64,000 nucleotides of DNA from Ardenticatenia bacterium (GCA_030949995.1 JAUZRY010000107.1:62001-126000), one strand, 5' to 3'; shown: positions 41,822 to 51,423, counted from the stretch's first letter. Notes: generated from the letters alone by a model not told the origin. Translations and numbers: made by a program.

Positions 41822-42796
41822 ATGGTGGACAACCCGCTTATCATCTCAGCCACGTTTTCGCTGGCCATCTTTCTCATCTTTGTGGGCTTGACGAGCTGGC
41901 TCAACGCGCCTCGCCAACAAACGGACGAGCGCCTGCAACGATACGCCCAGCGGAGCGGAGGAGAGTTCACCTTCCTACCCGAGGATTACCAGGGCACTGA
42001 CGATGCTGGCCCCCTGCCCGACTGGCTCAACAAGCGCCTCGAGGAGCGTGCCAAGCGCAGCGGCCTCCTCGTCGAGCTGGCCAGGGCCGACTTGAAACTC
42101 ACGCCCGGCGAGTGGATGGCCTTCACCGTGCTCTGCGTCATCCTGAGCGCGCTGATAGGATGGCTGATCTTCCGGGTCCTGCTCCTCGCCATCCTGGCCG
42201 GTATGGTCGGCCTACTCGTCCCCCGCTTCTACCTTCGCTGGCGTCAGCAACGGCGCATTGACGCCTTCAACCGTAACCTCGCCAGTGCTATCGGCCAACT
42301 TGCCAACGCCCTGCGCGCCGGCTACAGCCTGCTCCAAGCCATGGACAACTTGGCCCGCGAGATGCCCCCGCCCATCTCCACCGAATTCGAGCGCGTGGTA
42401 CGCGAGATGTCATTGGGCCTCTCCATGGAAGAGGCCTTGAACAACATGCTGGAACGGGTGCCCAGCGACGACTTGGACATGATGGTCACGGCCATCAACA
42501 TTCAGGCTGAAGTAGGCGGCAACTTGGCCGAAATCCTCGACATCCTGGCCTACACCATCCGCGAGCGAGTACGCATCCAAGGGGAAATCAAGGTGCTCAC
42601 CGCCCAGCAGATGATGGCCGGATACGTGCTCACAGCCCTCCCCATCCTGTTGGGCCTCGCGCTCTTCGCCATGAACCGCGAATACATGGAAGTCATGTAC
42701 ACCACCACGTGTGGCTGGATTATGTTAAGTGCTGCCGGCTTTCTTATCGTCAGCGGGTTCCTGGCCATCCGCAAAATCGTCCAAATCGAAGTGTGA
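41822..42796 (+). CDS. tadB: Tad inner-membrane platform protein TadB
   Basis: The 324-residue protein has membrane segments at the start (LIISATFSLAIFLIFVGL), in the middle (two adjacent) and at the C-terminus. They flank a cytoplasmic type II secretion F-domain (LANALRAGYSLLQAMDNLA and MVTAINIQAEVGGNLAEILD). It forms the platform with TadC above CpaF. ATG 41822 follows GTGAGGAG. Confidence 0.93.
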   Translation: MVDNPLIISATFSLAIFLIFVGLTSWLNAPRQQTDERLQRYAQRSGGEFTFLPEDYQGTDDAGPLPDWLNKRLEERAKRSGLLVELARADLKLTPGEWMAFTVLCVILSALIGWLIFRVLLLAILAGMVGLLVPRFYLRWRQQRRIDAFNRNLASAIGQLANALRAGYSLLQAMDNLAREMPPPISTEFERVVREMSLGLSMEEALNNMLERVPSDDLDMMVTAINIQAEVGGNLAEILDILAYTIRERVRIQGEIKVLTAQQMMAGYVLTALPILLGLALFAMNREYMEVMYTTTCGWIMLSAAGFLIVSGFLAIRKIVQIEV

Positions 42797-42817
42797 CAGG
42801 CTGAAGGGAGGTACCCT

Positions 42818-43744
42818 ATGACACAAGCCTTGCTCGCCTCCATGTTAATGTCTCTCAGCATCCTGCTCATCGTGATAGGGTTCGCGCTCTCGCGCCGGCC
42901 GGCCGAAGAAGTAGCCAGCCGCTTGGACCGTTATGGCACCCGCACGCCCCGATCCATCCAGGAATTAGAGCTAGAAGCCCCCTTCACGGAGCGGGTCATT
43001 CAGCCCATGATCCGCAACATCGCCCAAGTGTTGGCGCGCATGGCCCCCCAAGCCCTTATGGAAAGCCAACGCCAGATGTTGGAGATGGCCGGCAACCCGA
43101 ACCACTGGTCACCAGCCGATTTCCTGGGCGTGCGCGGGCTGGCGGCCCTCATCTGCGCGGCCATTCCAGCCGTGCTCTTTTTCCTGGCCGGCGCTCCCCT
43201 CATCCGCGTGATCATGTTCAGCGCTGGCTTTGGCGTTCTCGGGTTCATGCTCCCCGTACTCTGGCTGCGCCGCCGCATCCGTGAACGTCAAACATCCATC
43301 GTGAAGACCCTCCCCGACGCCTTGGACTTGCTCACTATTAGCGTGGAGGCAGGCCTGGGCTTCGACGCCGCCTTGGCCAAGGTGGCCGAAAAATGGGACA
43401 TTCCCCTTTCCCACGAGTTCGGCCGCGTGATCGCCGAAGTACGATTGGGGCGCAGCCGCCGCCAGGCGCTTCTCGACATGGCCAACCGCGTGGGCGTCGA
43501 GGAGCTGCAGAACTTCGTTTCCGCCATCAACCAGGCTGAGCAGTTGGGCGTGAGCATCGGTAAGATCCTCCGCGTGCAAAGCGAGGACATGCGCATCCGG
43601 CGCCGACAGCGGGCCGAAGAGGCAGCGCACAAAGCTCCCATCAAAATGCTCTTTCCCATGGCCTTTCTGCTCTTCCCGGCCATCTTCCTCATCTTGCTGG
43701 GGCCGGCGGTTCCTCGGATTATGGAGGCCTTTAGCAACCTGTAA
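42818..43744 (+). CDS. tadC: Tad inner-membrane platform protein TadC
   Basis: The 308-residue protein has the same four-helix layout as TadB. Its F-domain reads TLPDALDLLTISVEAGLGFDA and FVSAINQAEQLGVSIGKILR, with KMLFPMAFLLFPAIFLILLG at the C-terminus. It is separated by 21 bp from tadB. It closes the Tad locus seen here; no Flp major pilin, prepilin peptidase or secretin gene follows. Confidence 0.93.
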   Translation: MTQALLASMLMSLSILLIVIGFALSRRPAEEVASRLDRYGTRTPRSIQELELEAPFTERVIQPMIRNIAQVLARMAPQALMESQRQMLEMAGNPNHWSPADFLGVRGLAALICAAIPAVLFFLAGAPLIRVIMFSAGFGVLGFMLPVLWLRRRIRERQTSIVKTLPDALDLLTISVEAGLGFDAALAKVAEKWDIPLSHEFGRVIAEVRLGRSRRQALLDMANRVGVEELQNFVSAINQAEQLGVSIGKILRVQSEDMRIRRRQRAEEAAHKAPIKMLFPMAFLLFPAIFLILLGPAVPRIMEAFSNL

Positions 43745-43762
43745 GGGACGGCGTACACGGCC

Positions 43763-44113
43763 GTGGTCCGCGTCACGAATGTCACCCGAGGCACCGTCGT
43801 CTGCCGGCGCGCACGAATAGCCGGTTCGTTTTGGCACCGCCTCCGGGGGCTTATGTTTCGGCGCGAGTTGGCACCGGAAGATGGACTCCTGTTGGTGCCC
43901 GAGTGGTCCATTCACACCTTCTTCATGCGGTTTCCCATTGACGTTATCTTCCTCAGCCGGTCCGACGTGGTGCTCGCCACTTATGAACACGTTCGTCCGA
44001 ACCGCTTAGGCCCCGCCTGCCGAGGGGCCCACAAAGTGCTGGAGCTACCGGTCGGCACCGTGAAGCACAGCCAAACCAAGGAAGGGGATCAATTTGAAAT
44101 TGTGGCGGCATGA
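43763..44113 (+). CDS. DUF192 protein
   Basis: The 116-residue protein matches DUF192 (GSFWHRLRGLMFRRELAPED, the central HTFFMRFPIDVIFL, then VKHSQTKEGDQFEIV). The family has a small beta-barrel of unknown role and is often found near secretion or pilus genes. Start GTG 43763. No signal peptide is evident. Its end is overlapped by the ComF ORF in the track. Confidence 0.88.
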   Translation: MVRVTNVTRGTVVCRRARIAGSFWHRLRGLMFRRELAPEDGLLLVPEWSIHTFFMRFPIDVIFLSRSDVVLATYEHVRPNRLGPACRGAHKVLELPVGTVKHSQTKEGDQFEIVAA

Positions 44114-44126
44114 TGGGTGCTTCCAG

Positions 44127-44900
44127 ATGTGGCGAGCAGCAGGTGCTGTCGTCCGTGCCCTCCTGTTCCCACACCAGTGCGTGAGCTGCGAACAGCACAC
44201 AGGCTGGGCGCTCTGTCCGTCCTGCCTCGCACAGAGCACCACATTTCCACCGCCACGTTGTGACCGATGTGATCTGTCCCTCGGAGAACCACACTCATGT
44301 GCCCATCCACCCCACCTCCAAGCTGTGCGCGTTGTGGGCCACCACACAGGGGCCCTGCGCCGGGCCATCCACGCGCTCAAATATGAGGGCAGAACTGATG
44401 TGGCCCGTCCGCTAGGCCTCTTGCTTGCCGCCCGGTGGCACCACACCGGTGTTCCGGTGGCCGGCCTCTTGCCCGTGCCCCTCGGCGCCGCCCGCTTGGC
44501 CGAGCGGGGCTACAACCAGGCGGCCTTGCTGGCCCACGAAATGGGCTGCGTGCTGAAGCTGCCGGTGCTCACAGGCGCCCTTCACCGTGTCCGGGAGACA
44601 CGTCCCCAAGTTGGGCTCAGCCAGGAGGACCGACTGACCAATGTGCGGGGCGCCTTTCAGGCATCGCCCGAACTGGCGGGTAAAAGGTGGTTGCTCGTTG
44701 ACGATGTGTGCACCACCGGCGCCACCCTGAGCGCCTGTGCGCAGGCACTTCTGGACTGTGGGGCCACTGCCGTCTACGCCATTACCTTGACGCGCAGCGC
44801 GGACACATCCTTCCAGACTTCACTGGCCCACGAGCTCCGCACTTTGACGGCACCGCTCACTCTGGGTTCTTCACTTGACCTGTTTAGACAATCATGTTAA
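44127..44900 (+). CDS. comF: ComF-family phosphoribosyltransferase-like protein
   Basis: The ~257-residue protein has an N-terminal zinc-ribbon-like region (CVSCEQ...CPSC, CDRCDL). A type I phosphoribosyltransferase core follows with ALKYEGRTDVARPLG, LLPVPLGAARLAERGYNQA and the PRPP loop LLVDDVCTTGATL. ComF homologues are linked to DNA uptake or transformation. Location next to a Tad pilus locus is compatible with a role in competence, which is not proven. The start at ATG 44127 is uncertain because no strong ribosome site is seen. Confidence 0.88.
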   Translation: MWRAAGAVVRALLFPHQCVSCEQHTGWALCPSCLAQSTTFPPPRCDRCDLSLGEPHSCAHPPHLQAVRVVGHHTGALRRAIHALKYEGRTDVARPLGLLLAARWHHTGVPVAGLLPVPLGAARLAERGYNQAALLAHEMGCVLKLPVLTGALHRVRETRPQVGLSQEDRLTNVRGAFQASPELAGKRWLLVDDVCTTGATLSACAQALLDCGATAVYAITLTRSADTSFQTSLAHELRTLTAPLTLGSSLDLFRQSC

Positions 44901-44903
44901 GAT
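44875..44903 (+). promoter_or_regulatory. promoter for the ribosome hibernation factor gene
   Basis: TTGACC (44875-44880), 17 bp, TAAGAT (44898-44903), overlapping the end of comF. The leader to the hpf ATG would be ~200 nt. A second TATAAT at 44922-44927 lacks a -35. Confidence 0.6.
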
Positions 44904-45110
44904 ACAGCACATCCATTTTAATATAATGAAAGCGATTTCGCCTACAAATGTTGTGGTTCTGGGTGATAACCGGATCACGACTTATCGCTTGACGGGAGAA
45001 AGTTCTGCCCCGACACAACTCGGCCTGCTCGTGGGGAAGTCTACGTCATACACCACCCTCGACAATGAGGTCGCGGGTGAACTGTTAGCTTGTTCACAGA
45101 GGAGGGGCCT

Positions 45111-45665
45111 ATGAACATTCGCATCGTGGGAAAAGACGTAGAAATCACCGAGTGGTTACAACGGTACATCGAGAAAAAGATCGGCAAGCTGGACCGCTAC
45201 CTGCCCAGAACCCAGGAAGTGCTCGTGGAGCTGCGCCACGAGGCCACGAAAGATGCTAACCAGCGCAATGTGGTGGAAATCACCTTGTACGACGCGCGGG
45301 GGGCCGTGCTGCGGGGCGAGGAGCGATCTCATGATCTGTTCGCCGCCATTGATGCCGTGGTGGACACCATGTACCGGCAGATCTCCCGCTACAAGGGCAA
45401 GCGGCTAGCCCGGTACCGCCACGCCAACGCCGATGAAGCCCTCTTCCTGCCAGAAGTCGACGAGAGCGCCGAGGAGGAGGCTCCGGAAATCGTGCGCGTC
45501 AAGCGGTTCGCCATGACCCCGATGACGCCCGAGGAGGCCATCGAACAGATGGAGCTGTTGGGGCACAACTTCTTCGTCTTCTACAACCCTGACGAGGGCA
45601 GCATCAACGTGATCTACCGTCGCAGGGACGGCAAATACGGCATCATCATTCCGGAGCTCGTCTGA
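45111..45665 (+). CDS. hpf: ribosome hibernation promoting factor, long form
   Basis: The 184-residue protein has an N-terminal S30AE domain (MNIRIVGKDVEITEWLQRYI...). A linker joins it to the C-terminal dimerisation domain (VRVKRFAMTPMTPEEAIEQM, HNFFVFYNPDEGSINVIYRR). The long form binds the 30S and dimerises 70S into 100S ribosomes during stress or stationary phase. ATG 45111 follows GAGGAGG. Confidence 0.95.
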   Translation: MNIRIVGKDVEITEWLQRYIEKKIGKLDRYLPRTQEVLVELRHEATKDANQRNVVEITLYDARGAVLRGEERSHDLFAAIDAVVDTMYRQISRYKGKRLARYRHANADEALFLPEVDESAEEEAPEIVRVKRFAMTPMTPEEAIEQMELLGHNFFVFYNPDEGSINVIYRRRDGKYGIIIPELV

Positions 45666-45739
45666 GCCCTGCTTCACCAGCCAAAACCCAATGCACCTCT
45701 TAGCCCGCGTGGCCAAGAGGTGTGTTTTTCCCACCGGAA

Positions 45740-46261
45740 ATGGTGATGGAGGAGTTCGCCGAGCTTCAACAACCGAAGGGGCTTCACGGTGTGGTACTCG
45801 TGGTCTGCACCGGCAACGTGTGCCGTTCACCTCTGGCCGCGACACTCCTGCTCCACCGGCTCCACCAGGAAGGGTACACCGGCATTCGTGTGAAGAGCGC
45901 CGGCACTCACGTCACATCGCCGGCGCCGCTCACCCCGTACACGCGCCGCGTGCTCGCCGAACGGGGGTTCTACGTCGGGCCCCACCGGGCTCGCCAGGCA
46001 ACCCGTGAGCAGCTCCACACGGTTGACCTCATTTTGGTCATGGAGGGGGCCCACGCCAAGGCGTTACGCCACCTTGTCCCCGAAACGGCCGGCCGAATTC
46101 ATCTCATCAGCGAGCTCGGGGGGGCACAGTATGACATTCGCGCCCCTTACCAGGGCAGCCTGTGGGCCCACCGCCTCCTCGCCGAGGAGTTGGCCAGCCT
46201 GATCGAGACCGGGTGGCCGCGCGTCCTCGCCTGGGTTGCTCATGGCGCGCGTTCCCGCTGA
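45740..46261 (+). CDS. low-molecular-weight protein-tyrosine-phosphatase-like protein
   Basis: The ~173-residue protein has the P-loop VCTGNVCRSPLA (CX5R) near the start, KSAGTHV, and VDLILVMEGAHAKAL. The usual catalytic DP-[YF] near the C-terminus is not obvious (IRAPYQGSLWAH replaces the typical I-x-DP). It resembles the Wzb/arsenate-reductase fold, perhaps with altered catalysis. Neighbouring glycosyltransferases would fit a polysaccharide-regulating phosphatase. The start is uncertain (ATG 45740 or 45746, GTG 45722). Confidence 0.8.
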   Translation: MVMEEFAELQQPKGLHGVVLVVCTGNVCRSPLAATLLLHRLHQEGYTGIRVKSAGTHVTSPAPLTPYTRRVLAERGFYVGPHRARQATREQLHTVDLILVMEGAHAKALRHLVPETAGRIHLISELGGAQYDIRAPYQGSLWAHRLLAEELASLIETGWPRVLAWVAHGARSR

Positions 46262-47006
46262 AGCCCCCACAGATGTCGGCAGACGAGCACCTCGTAATAG
46301 GCCATGAGCGCGCACACCCCGAAGCCCAACAGGCCATCGCGATAGCCGTGCCAGGTGAAAAAGCGCCGCCGGAACTGACGCCACGGTTGCAACACGAAAA
46401 GTCCACGGCCGACACCGATGGCCCTCAAGGTGGCGACGGCGGGCCTCATAGGGCGCATAGGCGCGTTGCTTGGCCCAAAACTCCCCCCACGACTCGTAGT
46501 TCAGGTGGATGAGAGGAGTGTGCAGGTGGCCGGCAGGGCCGTCCAGCCGTGCCACTTCGTGCACCAGGGCTGTGCGGTCGTAGTGGGCACGTCCCTTGCG
46601 CAACAGGCGGAGCTGATAGTCAGGGGCCCAGCCGGCGTGGCGCACTTCGTGGCCCCAGAAGAAGTTCCTCCGGGGCACCCACCACCCCACCTCAGGCCCC
46701 GTGCAGGTGATCGTCCTCCTGATCTCCTTGGCGAGCGCCGTCGGCACCCGCTCGTCAGCGTCCACGAAAAAGACCCACTCGCCCGAGGCCATGTCGAGAG
46801 CGGCCTGTCGTTGGTCACCAAAGTGGGTAAAGGGACGATGCTTCCAGGCGGACGCCGGCAGCACGGGCGATCTCCGGCGTGCGGTCTGTGCTCCCGCTGT
46901 CCACCACCAACACCTCGTCGGCCCAGCCCAACGTGGCCAAACAGGCCGGCAAGTGGCGTTCCTCGTTGTACGCGAGCACCACAGCACTCACGGCCGGCCG
47001 GCTCAT
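46240..47006 (-). CDS. family 2 glycosyltransferase (WaaE/KdtX-like), two apparent frameshifts
   Basis: Three frames join into one ~255-residue enzyme. The N-terminal is VSAVVLAYNEERHLPACLAT...VVDSGSTDRTPEIAR. The middle is HFGDQRQAALDMASGEWVFF with DADER as the metal-binding motif, then HEVRHAGWAPDYQLRLLRKG. The C-terminal is a hydrophobic region (RRRFFTWHGYRDGLLGFGVC). Breaks are near 46845 and 46450. It is like small GT2 enzymes that add a sugar to lipid-linked glycans. Its start overlaps the stop of the next GT2 gene (ATGA). Confidence 0.82.
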
Positions 47007-47866
47007 GGCCCCCTCCACCGTCGATAGGCGAGCCCTAGGCGAACGAGCAGACGAACCAGGGCAGCATAGGGGCGGGGCGAAAACTTGCGGTAGTATCGGA
47101 GACGGCTTTCCCAGAGGGCACGGGCCATCTCCTCGCGGTACTGTGCGGTGCTCTGGCCACCGTGATGGACCACACATGCCGAGGGCACGACCTCAATCTC
47201 CCAGCCGGCCTGTTTCAGGCGACGGCACCAGTCCAACTCCTCCACGTACATGAAATACCCTTCGTCCAACAGCCCCACCTGCTGAATGGCCTCACGGCGG
47301 ACCATCAGGGCCGCCCCCAACACCATGTCCACGCGGAAAGGGTGTCCGCGCTCGTACCACGCGCGCGGGTAGCGTCCGTTGAGTCGGCTTTCCACGAGGC
47401 GAGGGTGTAGGGGAAAGAGGTCGAGCACGACTTGGGCCAGCCCGGGAAAAGCGAAGCCGGCGTGTTGAAAGCGCCCGTCACCGTAGCGCAGCCTAGGGCT
47501 GACCGCGCCCACGCGCGGCACCTCCCGCAAGCGGCGTAGCAACACAGCCGGAGCTTCGCCCTCCACCTCCGTGTCGGGGTTGAGCAGCCAGACCGCCTCG
47601 GGAAGCTGCTCCGGTGCCCTATGTGCCTCCCCAAAGCCGAGAGCACGCAAGGCCAGGTTATTGGCGCGGGCAAAGCCCACGTTCTCCCCTGCTTCAATCA
47701 GGTCAACGGGGGAAAAGCGGGTGCGGACCATCTCCGCGCTGCCATCATGACTGGCGTTGTCCACCACGATCACGCGGGCATCCAAGCGGGCGCGCGACAA
47801 GCTCTCCAACAGGGAGGAGAGGCAAACGGCCAGGTGACGGCGAACGTTGAAGGAAACGATCACCAC
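47003..47866 (-). CDS. family 2 glycosyltransferase (rhamnosyltransferase-like)
   Basis: The protein has VVIVSFNVRRHLAVCLSSLL, VVDNASHDGSAEMV, ENVGFARANNLALRA, WLLNPDTEVEG, MVLGAALMVRREAIQQVGLL and YFMYVEELDWCRRLKQAGWE. This is the standard set of GT2 enzymes that extend surface polysaccharides. The start is uncertain. The first in-frame GTG after the mdh terminator is 47866, but the frame is open further upstream, and a one-base error at the C run near 47887 would allow an ATG just before it. Confidence 0.85.
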   Translation of the reverse strand: MVIVSFNVRRHLAVCLSSLLESLSRARLDARVIVVDNASHDGSAEMVRTRFSPVDLIEAGENVGFARANNLALRALGFGEAHRAPEQLPEAVWLLNPDTEVEGEAPAVLLRRLREVPRVGAVSPRLRYGDGRFQHAGFAFPGLAQVVLDLFPLHPRLVESRLNGRYPRAWYERGHPFRVDMVLGAALMVRREAIQQVGLLDEGYFMYVEELDWCRRLKQAGWEIEVVPSACVVHHGGQSTAQYREEMARALWESRLRYYRKFSPRPYAALVRLLVRLGLAYRRWRGP

Positions 47867-47939
47867 GGCCAGGGGAACATCATCCGACCTGAGGACGACG
47901 GCGTGATCTTCAGGCGAAGCCGTGGGCAGATGAGAACGA

Positions 47940-47963
47940 GCAGCCGGGCCTGTGCCCGGCTGC
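47940..47963 (-). terminator. terminator-like hairpin after mdh
   Basis: On the minus strand GCAGCCGGGC, a 4-nt loop, and GCCCGGCTGC form a perfect 10-bp stem 45 bp past the mdh stop and upstream of the glycosyltransferase pair. The downstream sequence is only modestly T-rich. Confidence 0.65.
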
Positions 47964-48008
47964 GGTGAGTTCGCGAGGCAACCATCGCCGAACGCCCCCT
48001 GCGCCTGC

Positions 48009-49004
48009 CTACGGGCGTGAGCCCAGGAGGTCCTCGACCACTGCGCGCTCACGGAGCAGCTCCTGAGTAGTCACCTCGATCATCTCGCCAATGTAATCGG
48101 GGTGCTCGAGGCCGTTCACGACGCTGTAGTGGCCGTCACGACACGTCACCGGGTAGGAGAAGATAATTCCCTCGGGGACGCCGTACTCTCCCAGCTCGGA
48201 GGGCACGGCCATGGAAACCCAGTCGCCCTCGGGCGTGCCCAAGGCCAGCGAGCGCACGTGGTCGATGATCGCGTTGGCCGCCGAGGCCGCCGAGGAGTGG
48301 CCGCGCATCTCGATGACAGCTTTGCCGCGCTGTTGCACCGTGGGGATGAACGTGTCCCGCACCCACGTTTCATCCCCGATGACCTGTGGCGCCGGTTCTC
48401 CCCTGATCAGCGCGTGGTTCAAGTCGGGCACCTGGGTGGCCGAGTGGTTCCCCCAGATGGCAATGCGCTGGACGTCGGTGACGTGCACGCCGGCCTTTTT
48501 AGCCACCTGGTTCACAGCTCGGTTGTGATCCAGACGGGTCATGGCGGCAAAGCGTTCCTTGGGCACATCAGGGGCGTTGCTCATGGCGATGAGGCAGTTG
48601 GTGTTCGCCGGGTTGCCCACCACCAACACTCGCACGTCGGGCGCTGCGTTCTCGTTAATGGCCCTCCCTTGGCCCACGAAAATGGGGCCGTTGTCACGGA
48701 TCAAGTCGCTCCGCTCTTGCCCCTTGCCGCGCGGCTTGGCGCCCACGAGAAGGGCCCAATTGGTGTCCCGGAAGGCCACAGCGGGATCATCGGTGAGCAC
48801 CATGTCGTGCAGCAAGGGAAAGGCACAATCCTCCAACTCCATGGCCACGCCTTTGAGGGCCTGCATGGCCGGAGGAATTTCCAGCATCTGGAGGATAATG
48901 GGCTGTTCCGGGCCGAAGGCATCGCCGGCAGCCAGGCGGAAGAGGAGGCTATACCCAATCTGACCTGCTGCCCCGGTTACCGTCACACGGATGGGGGATT
49001 TCAT
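48009..49004 (-). CDS. mdh: malate dehydrogenase
   Basis: The 331-residue NAD-dependent malate dehydrogenase is of the cytosolic/YP type. It has the nucleotide motif [12 protein letters not shown], the family [18 protein letters not shown], the catalytic Asp/Arg in [11 protein letters not shown] and the catalytic His in [12 protein letters not shown]. It interconverts malate and oxaloacetate, feeding the TCA cycle and, with PckA elsewhere in the window, gluconeogenesis. ATG 49004 follows GGGAGGTG. Confidence 0.96.
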   Translation of the reverse strand: MKSPIRVTVTGAAGQIGYSLLFRLAAGDAFGPEQPIILQMLEIPPAMQALKGVAMELEDCAFPLLHDMVLTDDPAVAFRDTNWALLVGAKPRGKGQERSDLIRDNGPIFVGQGRAINENAAPDVRVLVVGNPANTNCLIAMSNAPDVPKERFAAMTRLDHNRAVNQVAKKAGVHVTDVQRIAIWGNHSATQVPDLNHALIRGEPAPQVIGDETWVRDTFIPTVQQRGKAVIEMRGHSSAASAANAIIDHVRSLALGTPEGDWVSMAVPSELGEYGVPEGIIFSYPVTCRDGHYSVVNGLEHPDYIGEMIEVTTQELLRERAVVEDLLGSRP

Positions 49005-49099
49005 CAAAGCACCTCCCTTCGTTGGAGTGGTTCTCTTGAGGCGGGACGGGGTCACACACGGCCGATGAGGCCGCGGCACTGTATTGTCCAACCGTGCCT

Positions 49100-49128
49100 A
49101 TCATACTCCCAGATGTCCATCTTGACAA
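49100..49128 (-). promoter_or_regulatory. promoter for mdh
   Basis: Minus strand TTGTCA (49128-49123), 17 bp, TATGAT (49105-49100), about 95 bp upstream of the mdh ATG. Confidence 0.6.
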
Positions 49129-49277
49129 TTGTAGCCCCCACATGTGGCTGAGAGGCCAGGAGCACATGCCCCTGGGATGTTCAGGAGGATGCTCACCAGG
49201 GGAAGTCAACGAGGCTCAGGTGAAGGGGTGCCACATGCCATGTTCGTCGGTCGGTGCACGTGTGTTCTGATATGGCT

Positions 49278-50516
49278 TCACGGCCTCGGAACGCGAATGG
49301 GACCCACCAGCAAGGCCTCCACCACGTCGCCGGCTCGGAAGTGATCGTGGCCCTCGGGGAGCTCCAGCAAGGCATTGGCACCCACCATGGAGAGCAGGCG
49401 TCCGCTGCCCTGAAAGCCCGTGGTCACGGCGTGAAAACGCCCATCCTCTTGCTTAAAACGCACCACAGCACGCTGATACTCGGTTCGCGCGGCCGTGTGG
49501 TGCACGTCGTGGTCGAGCACTACCGGCACCCGGGGCCGCTCAACACGTTCGGCCGGCCAGCCGGCCATGAGGAGAATGGCCGGGCGGGCGAACACCTCGA
49601 AGGCCACCAGGGACGAGACGGGAAAGCCCGGCACGGCGAACACATGTTTGTCGCGCACCGTGGCGAAGGTCACCGGCTTGCCTGGCTTGACGGACACGCG
49701 CCCGAAGTGGACCGTGCCCAAGCGTTCCAGGAGCGGTTTGACCAGGTCCAGTTCCCCCATCGAGACGCCGCCGCTGGTGACGATCACATCGTACTTCTCC
49801 AGGCCCTCCTGCACAAAGGCTTCTAGGGCCTCGGCTGTGTCCGGGGCGAGTCCCATGTCGAACGCCTCGGCGCCGGCATTGCGCACGGCTGCCATCAAGC
49901 TGAAGCGGTTGGCGTCCCGAATTTGGCCGGGGCCGGGCTTCTCGTCCGGTTCAACCAGTTCGTTCCCGGTGCTCATCACGCCCACACGCGGCCGGCGGTA
50001 GACCGAGACAGTGGTAGCGCCCACCGTGGCGAGCAACCCCAGCTCGGCTGGTCCCAACATCGTGCCGGCAGCAACCACCCGTTCGCCCTGGGCGATGTCC
50101 TGGCCGGGCGGGCGGATATCAGCGCCGGGCTTGACGCGCCGGTGAAAGCGGACAAAGCCATCGCGCACTTCGCTGAACTCCACCATGATCACCGCGTCGG
50201 CGCCGGGGGGGATAGGCGCCCCGGTGGTCACCCGCACGGCCGTACCCGGCTCCACGCGCACATCCGCCTGATAGCCGGCAAACTGCTCGCCCACAATGCG
50301 CCGCCACTCCGTGGTGTCGTCGGCCACCACGGCGAAGCCATCCTTGGCACTGGCCGGAAAGGGAGGCATCGGCTCAGCGGCGCGTACATCCTTGGCCAAC
50401 ACCAGCCCTTGGGCGCGGTCGAAACGTTCTTCCACCACCTCGAGCGGGCGCACATGGGCCCGAATGACGCGTTTGGCTTCCTCCACGGAAATCAACGGCC
50501 ACTTGGATTCGACCAT
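49278..50516 (-). CDS. moeA: molybdopterin molybdenumtransferase
   Basis: The 412-residue MoeA inserts molybdate into adenylylated molybdopterin. Markers are MPPFPASAKDGFAVVADD, VTTGAPIPPGADAVIMVE, RRPRVGVMSTGNELVEP and the active-site VTSGGVSMGELDLVKPLLE. The domain order is normal. ATG 50516 follows GGTGAGGAGG. It lies 14 bp after the metallophosphoesterase gene and in the same run as a ModE-like regulator, fitting molybdenum control. Confidence 0.95.
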   Translation of the reverse strand: MVESKWPLISVEEAKRVIRAHVRPLEVVEERFDRAQGLVLAKDVRAAEPMPPFPASAKDGFAVVADDTTEWRRIVGEQFAGYQADVRVEPGTAVRVTTGAPIPPGADAVIMVEFSEVRDGFVRFHRRVKPGADIRPPGQDIAQGERVVAAGTMLGPAELGLLATVGATTVSVYRRPRVGVMSTGNELVEPDEKPGPGQIRDANRFSLMAAVRNAGAEAFDMGLAPDTAEALEAFVQEGLEKYDVIVTSGGVSMGELDLVKPLLERLGTVHFGRVSVKPGKPVTFATVRDKHVFAVPGFPVSSLVAFEVFARPAILLMAGWPAERVERPRVPVVLDHDVHHTAARTEYQRAVVRFKQEDGRFHAVTTGFQGSGRLLSMVGANALLELPEGHDHFRAGDVVEALLVGPIRVPRP

Positions 50517-50529
50517 GTGAGTTTCCTCC

Positions 50530-51375
50530 TCACCTCATCATAGGGGGTGCTGGAGCCAGCCCCTGGCCCCGCAGAAACCGGTACCAAGTGTTCGCCTCCA
50601 GGGGAACCCGTTGCTCGCGAGCCCAGCGCTCGTAGTGGTAAAGCAAGCTGCGCGCGTGAATGAACTCCCCGTAAAAGATGTGGGCCATGAGACCGCTGGC
50701 CAGATACCCGCTCCGCTCAAAGGCCCGACACACGGGACGCCGGTCGTAAACGAGCCGGCGGAACTCCACATCCCACGTGCCGTCATCGCGCAGTGTGAAG
50801 AGAGTGTATTGGGCGCGGGGATCGCGGTTGAAGGGCACCCCCACCGCGCCCGGATTGACGACCCGGCACCCATTGACAGTGCGGTCGAGGGGAATGTGGG
50901 TATGCGCGCAGACCAACACGGGCTCCTCCACCCCTTCGAGAATGCGACACATCTCCTGTTCGCTCAGAAAGGGGTGGAGCCCTTCCCGGTTGTGGCGCGG
51001 GCTGCCGTGCACAATCAGGATGGGCTGTGCCCCGGGCTCGTGGAGGCGGATGTGCGCTGGCAAGGAGGCCAAATAGCCCACCCACCTCTCGACTTGGCGG
51101 GCCACCCACGCGAGGGGGCGCCACAGCGGGTCCTCATACCATTCTGCGGGCACGTGCCCGTGCACCCAGTCAGCCACGAGCTGATCGTGATTGCCCTGGA
51201 GCACTTCCCAGCCCGCCTCCACCACCATCTCCACCACATCCCGGTTGGAGGGGCCACGGTTCACCAGGTCGCCGGCCACAATGACGCGGCTCACCTCTTC
51301 TCGGTGGATGTCAGCCATGATGGCTGAGAGGGCCTCTCGGTTTCCGTGAATGTCGGCTAGAATTGCCACTCTCAT
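50530..51375 (-). CDS. calcineurin-like metallophosphoesterase
   Basis: The 281-residue protein has the classical metal motifs: ILADIHGNREALSA, VIVAGDLVNRGPSN, LQGNHDQLV, LIVHGSPRHN and VCAHTHIPLDR. It belongs to the YfcE/ApaH-like group; substrate unknown. The start ATG 51375 is the natural one before MRVAILADIHG, although no good Shine-Dalgarno precedes it on the minus strand. It follows the ModE-like gene by 48 bp. Confidence 0.92.
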   Translation of the reverse strand: MRVAILADIHGNREALSAIMADIHREEVSRVIVAGDLVNRGPSNRDVVEMVVEAGWEVLQGNHDQLVADWVHGHVPAEWYEDPLWRPLAWVARQVERWVGYLASLPAHIRLHEPGAQPILIVHGSPRHNREGLHPFLSEQEMCRILEGVEEPVLVCAHTHIPLDRTVNGCRVVNPGAVGVPFNRDPRAQYTLFTLRDDGTWDVEFRRLVYDRRPVCRAFERSGYLASGLMAHIFYGEFIHARSLLYHYERWAREQRVPLEANTWYRFLRGQGLAPAPPMMR

Positions 51376-51423
51376 TGTGCAGGAGGTGCGCTGTGCCACG
51401 CGGACGTTCCGCGTGCTGGCGCA

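Noticed and set aside
44875-45114. 79-residue ORF between comF and hpf
   Set aside because: It begins inside comF, covers the hpf promoter and leader, has no ribosome site and no recognisable motif.
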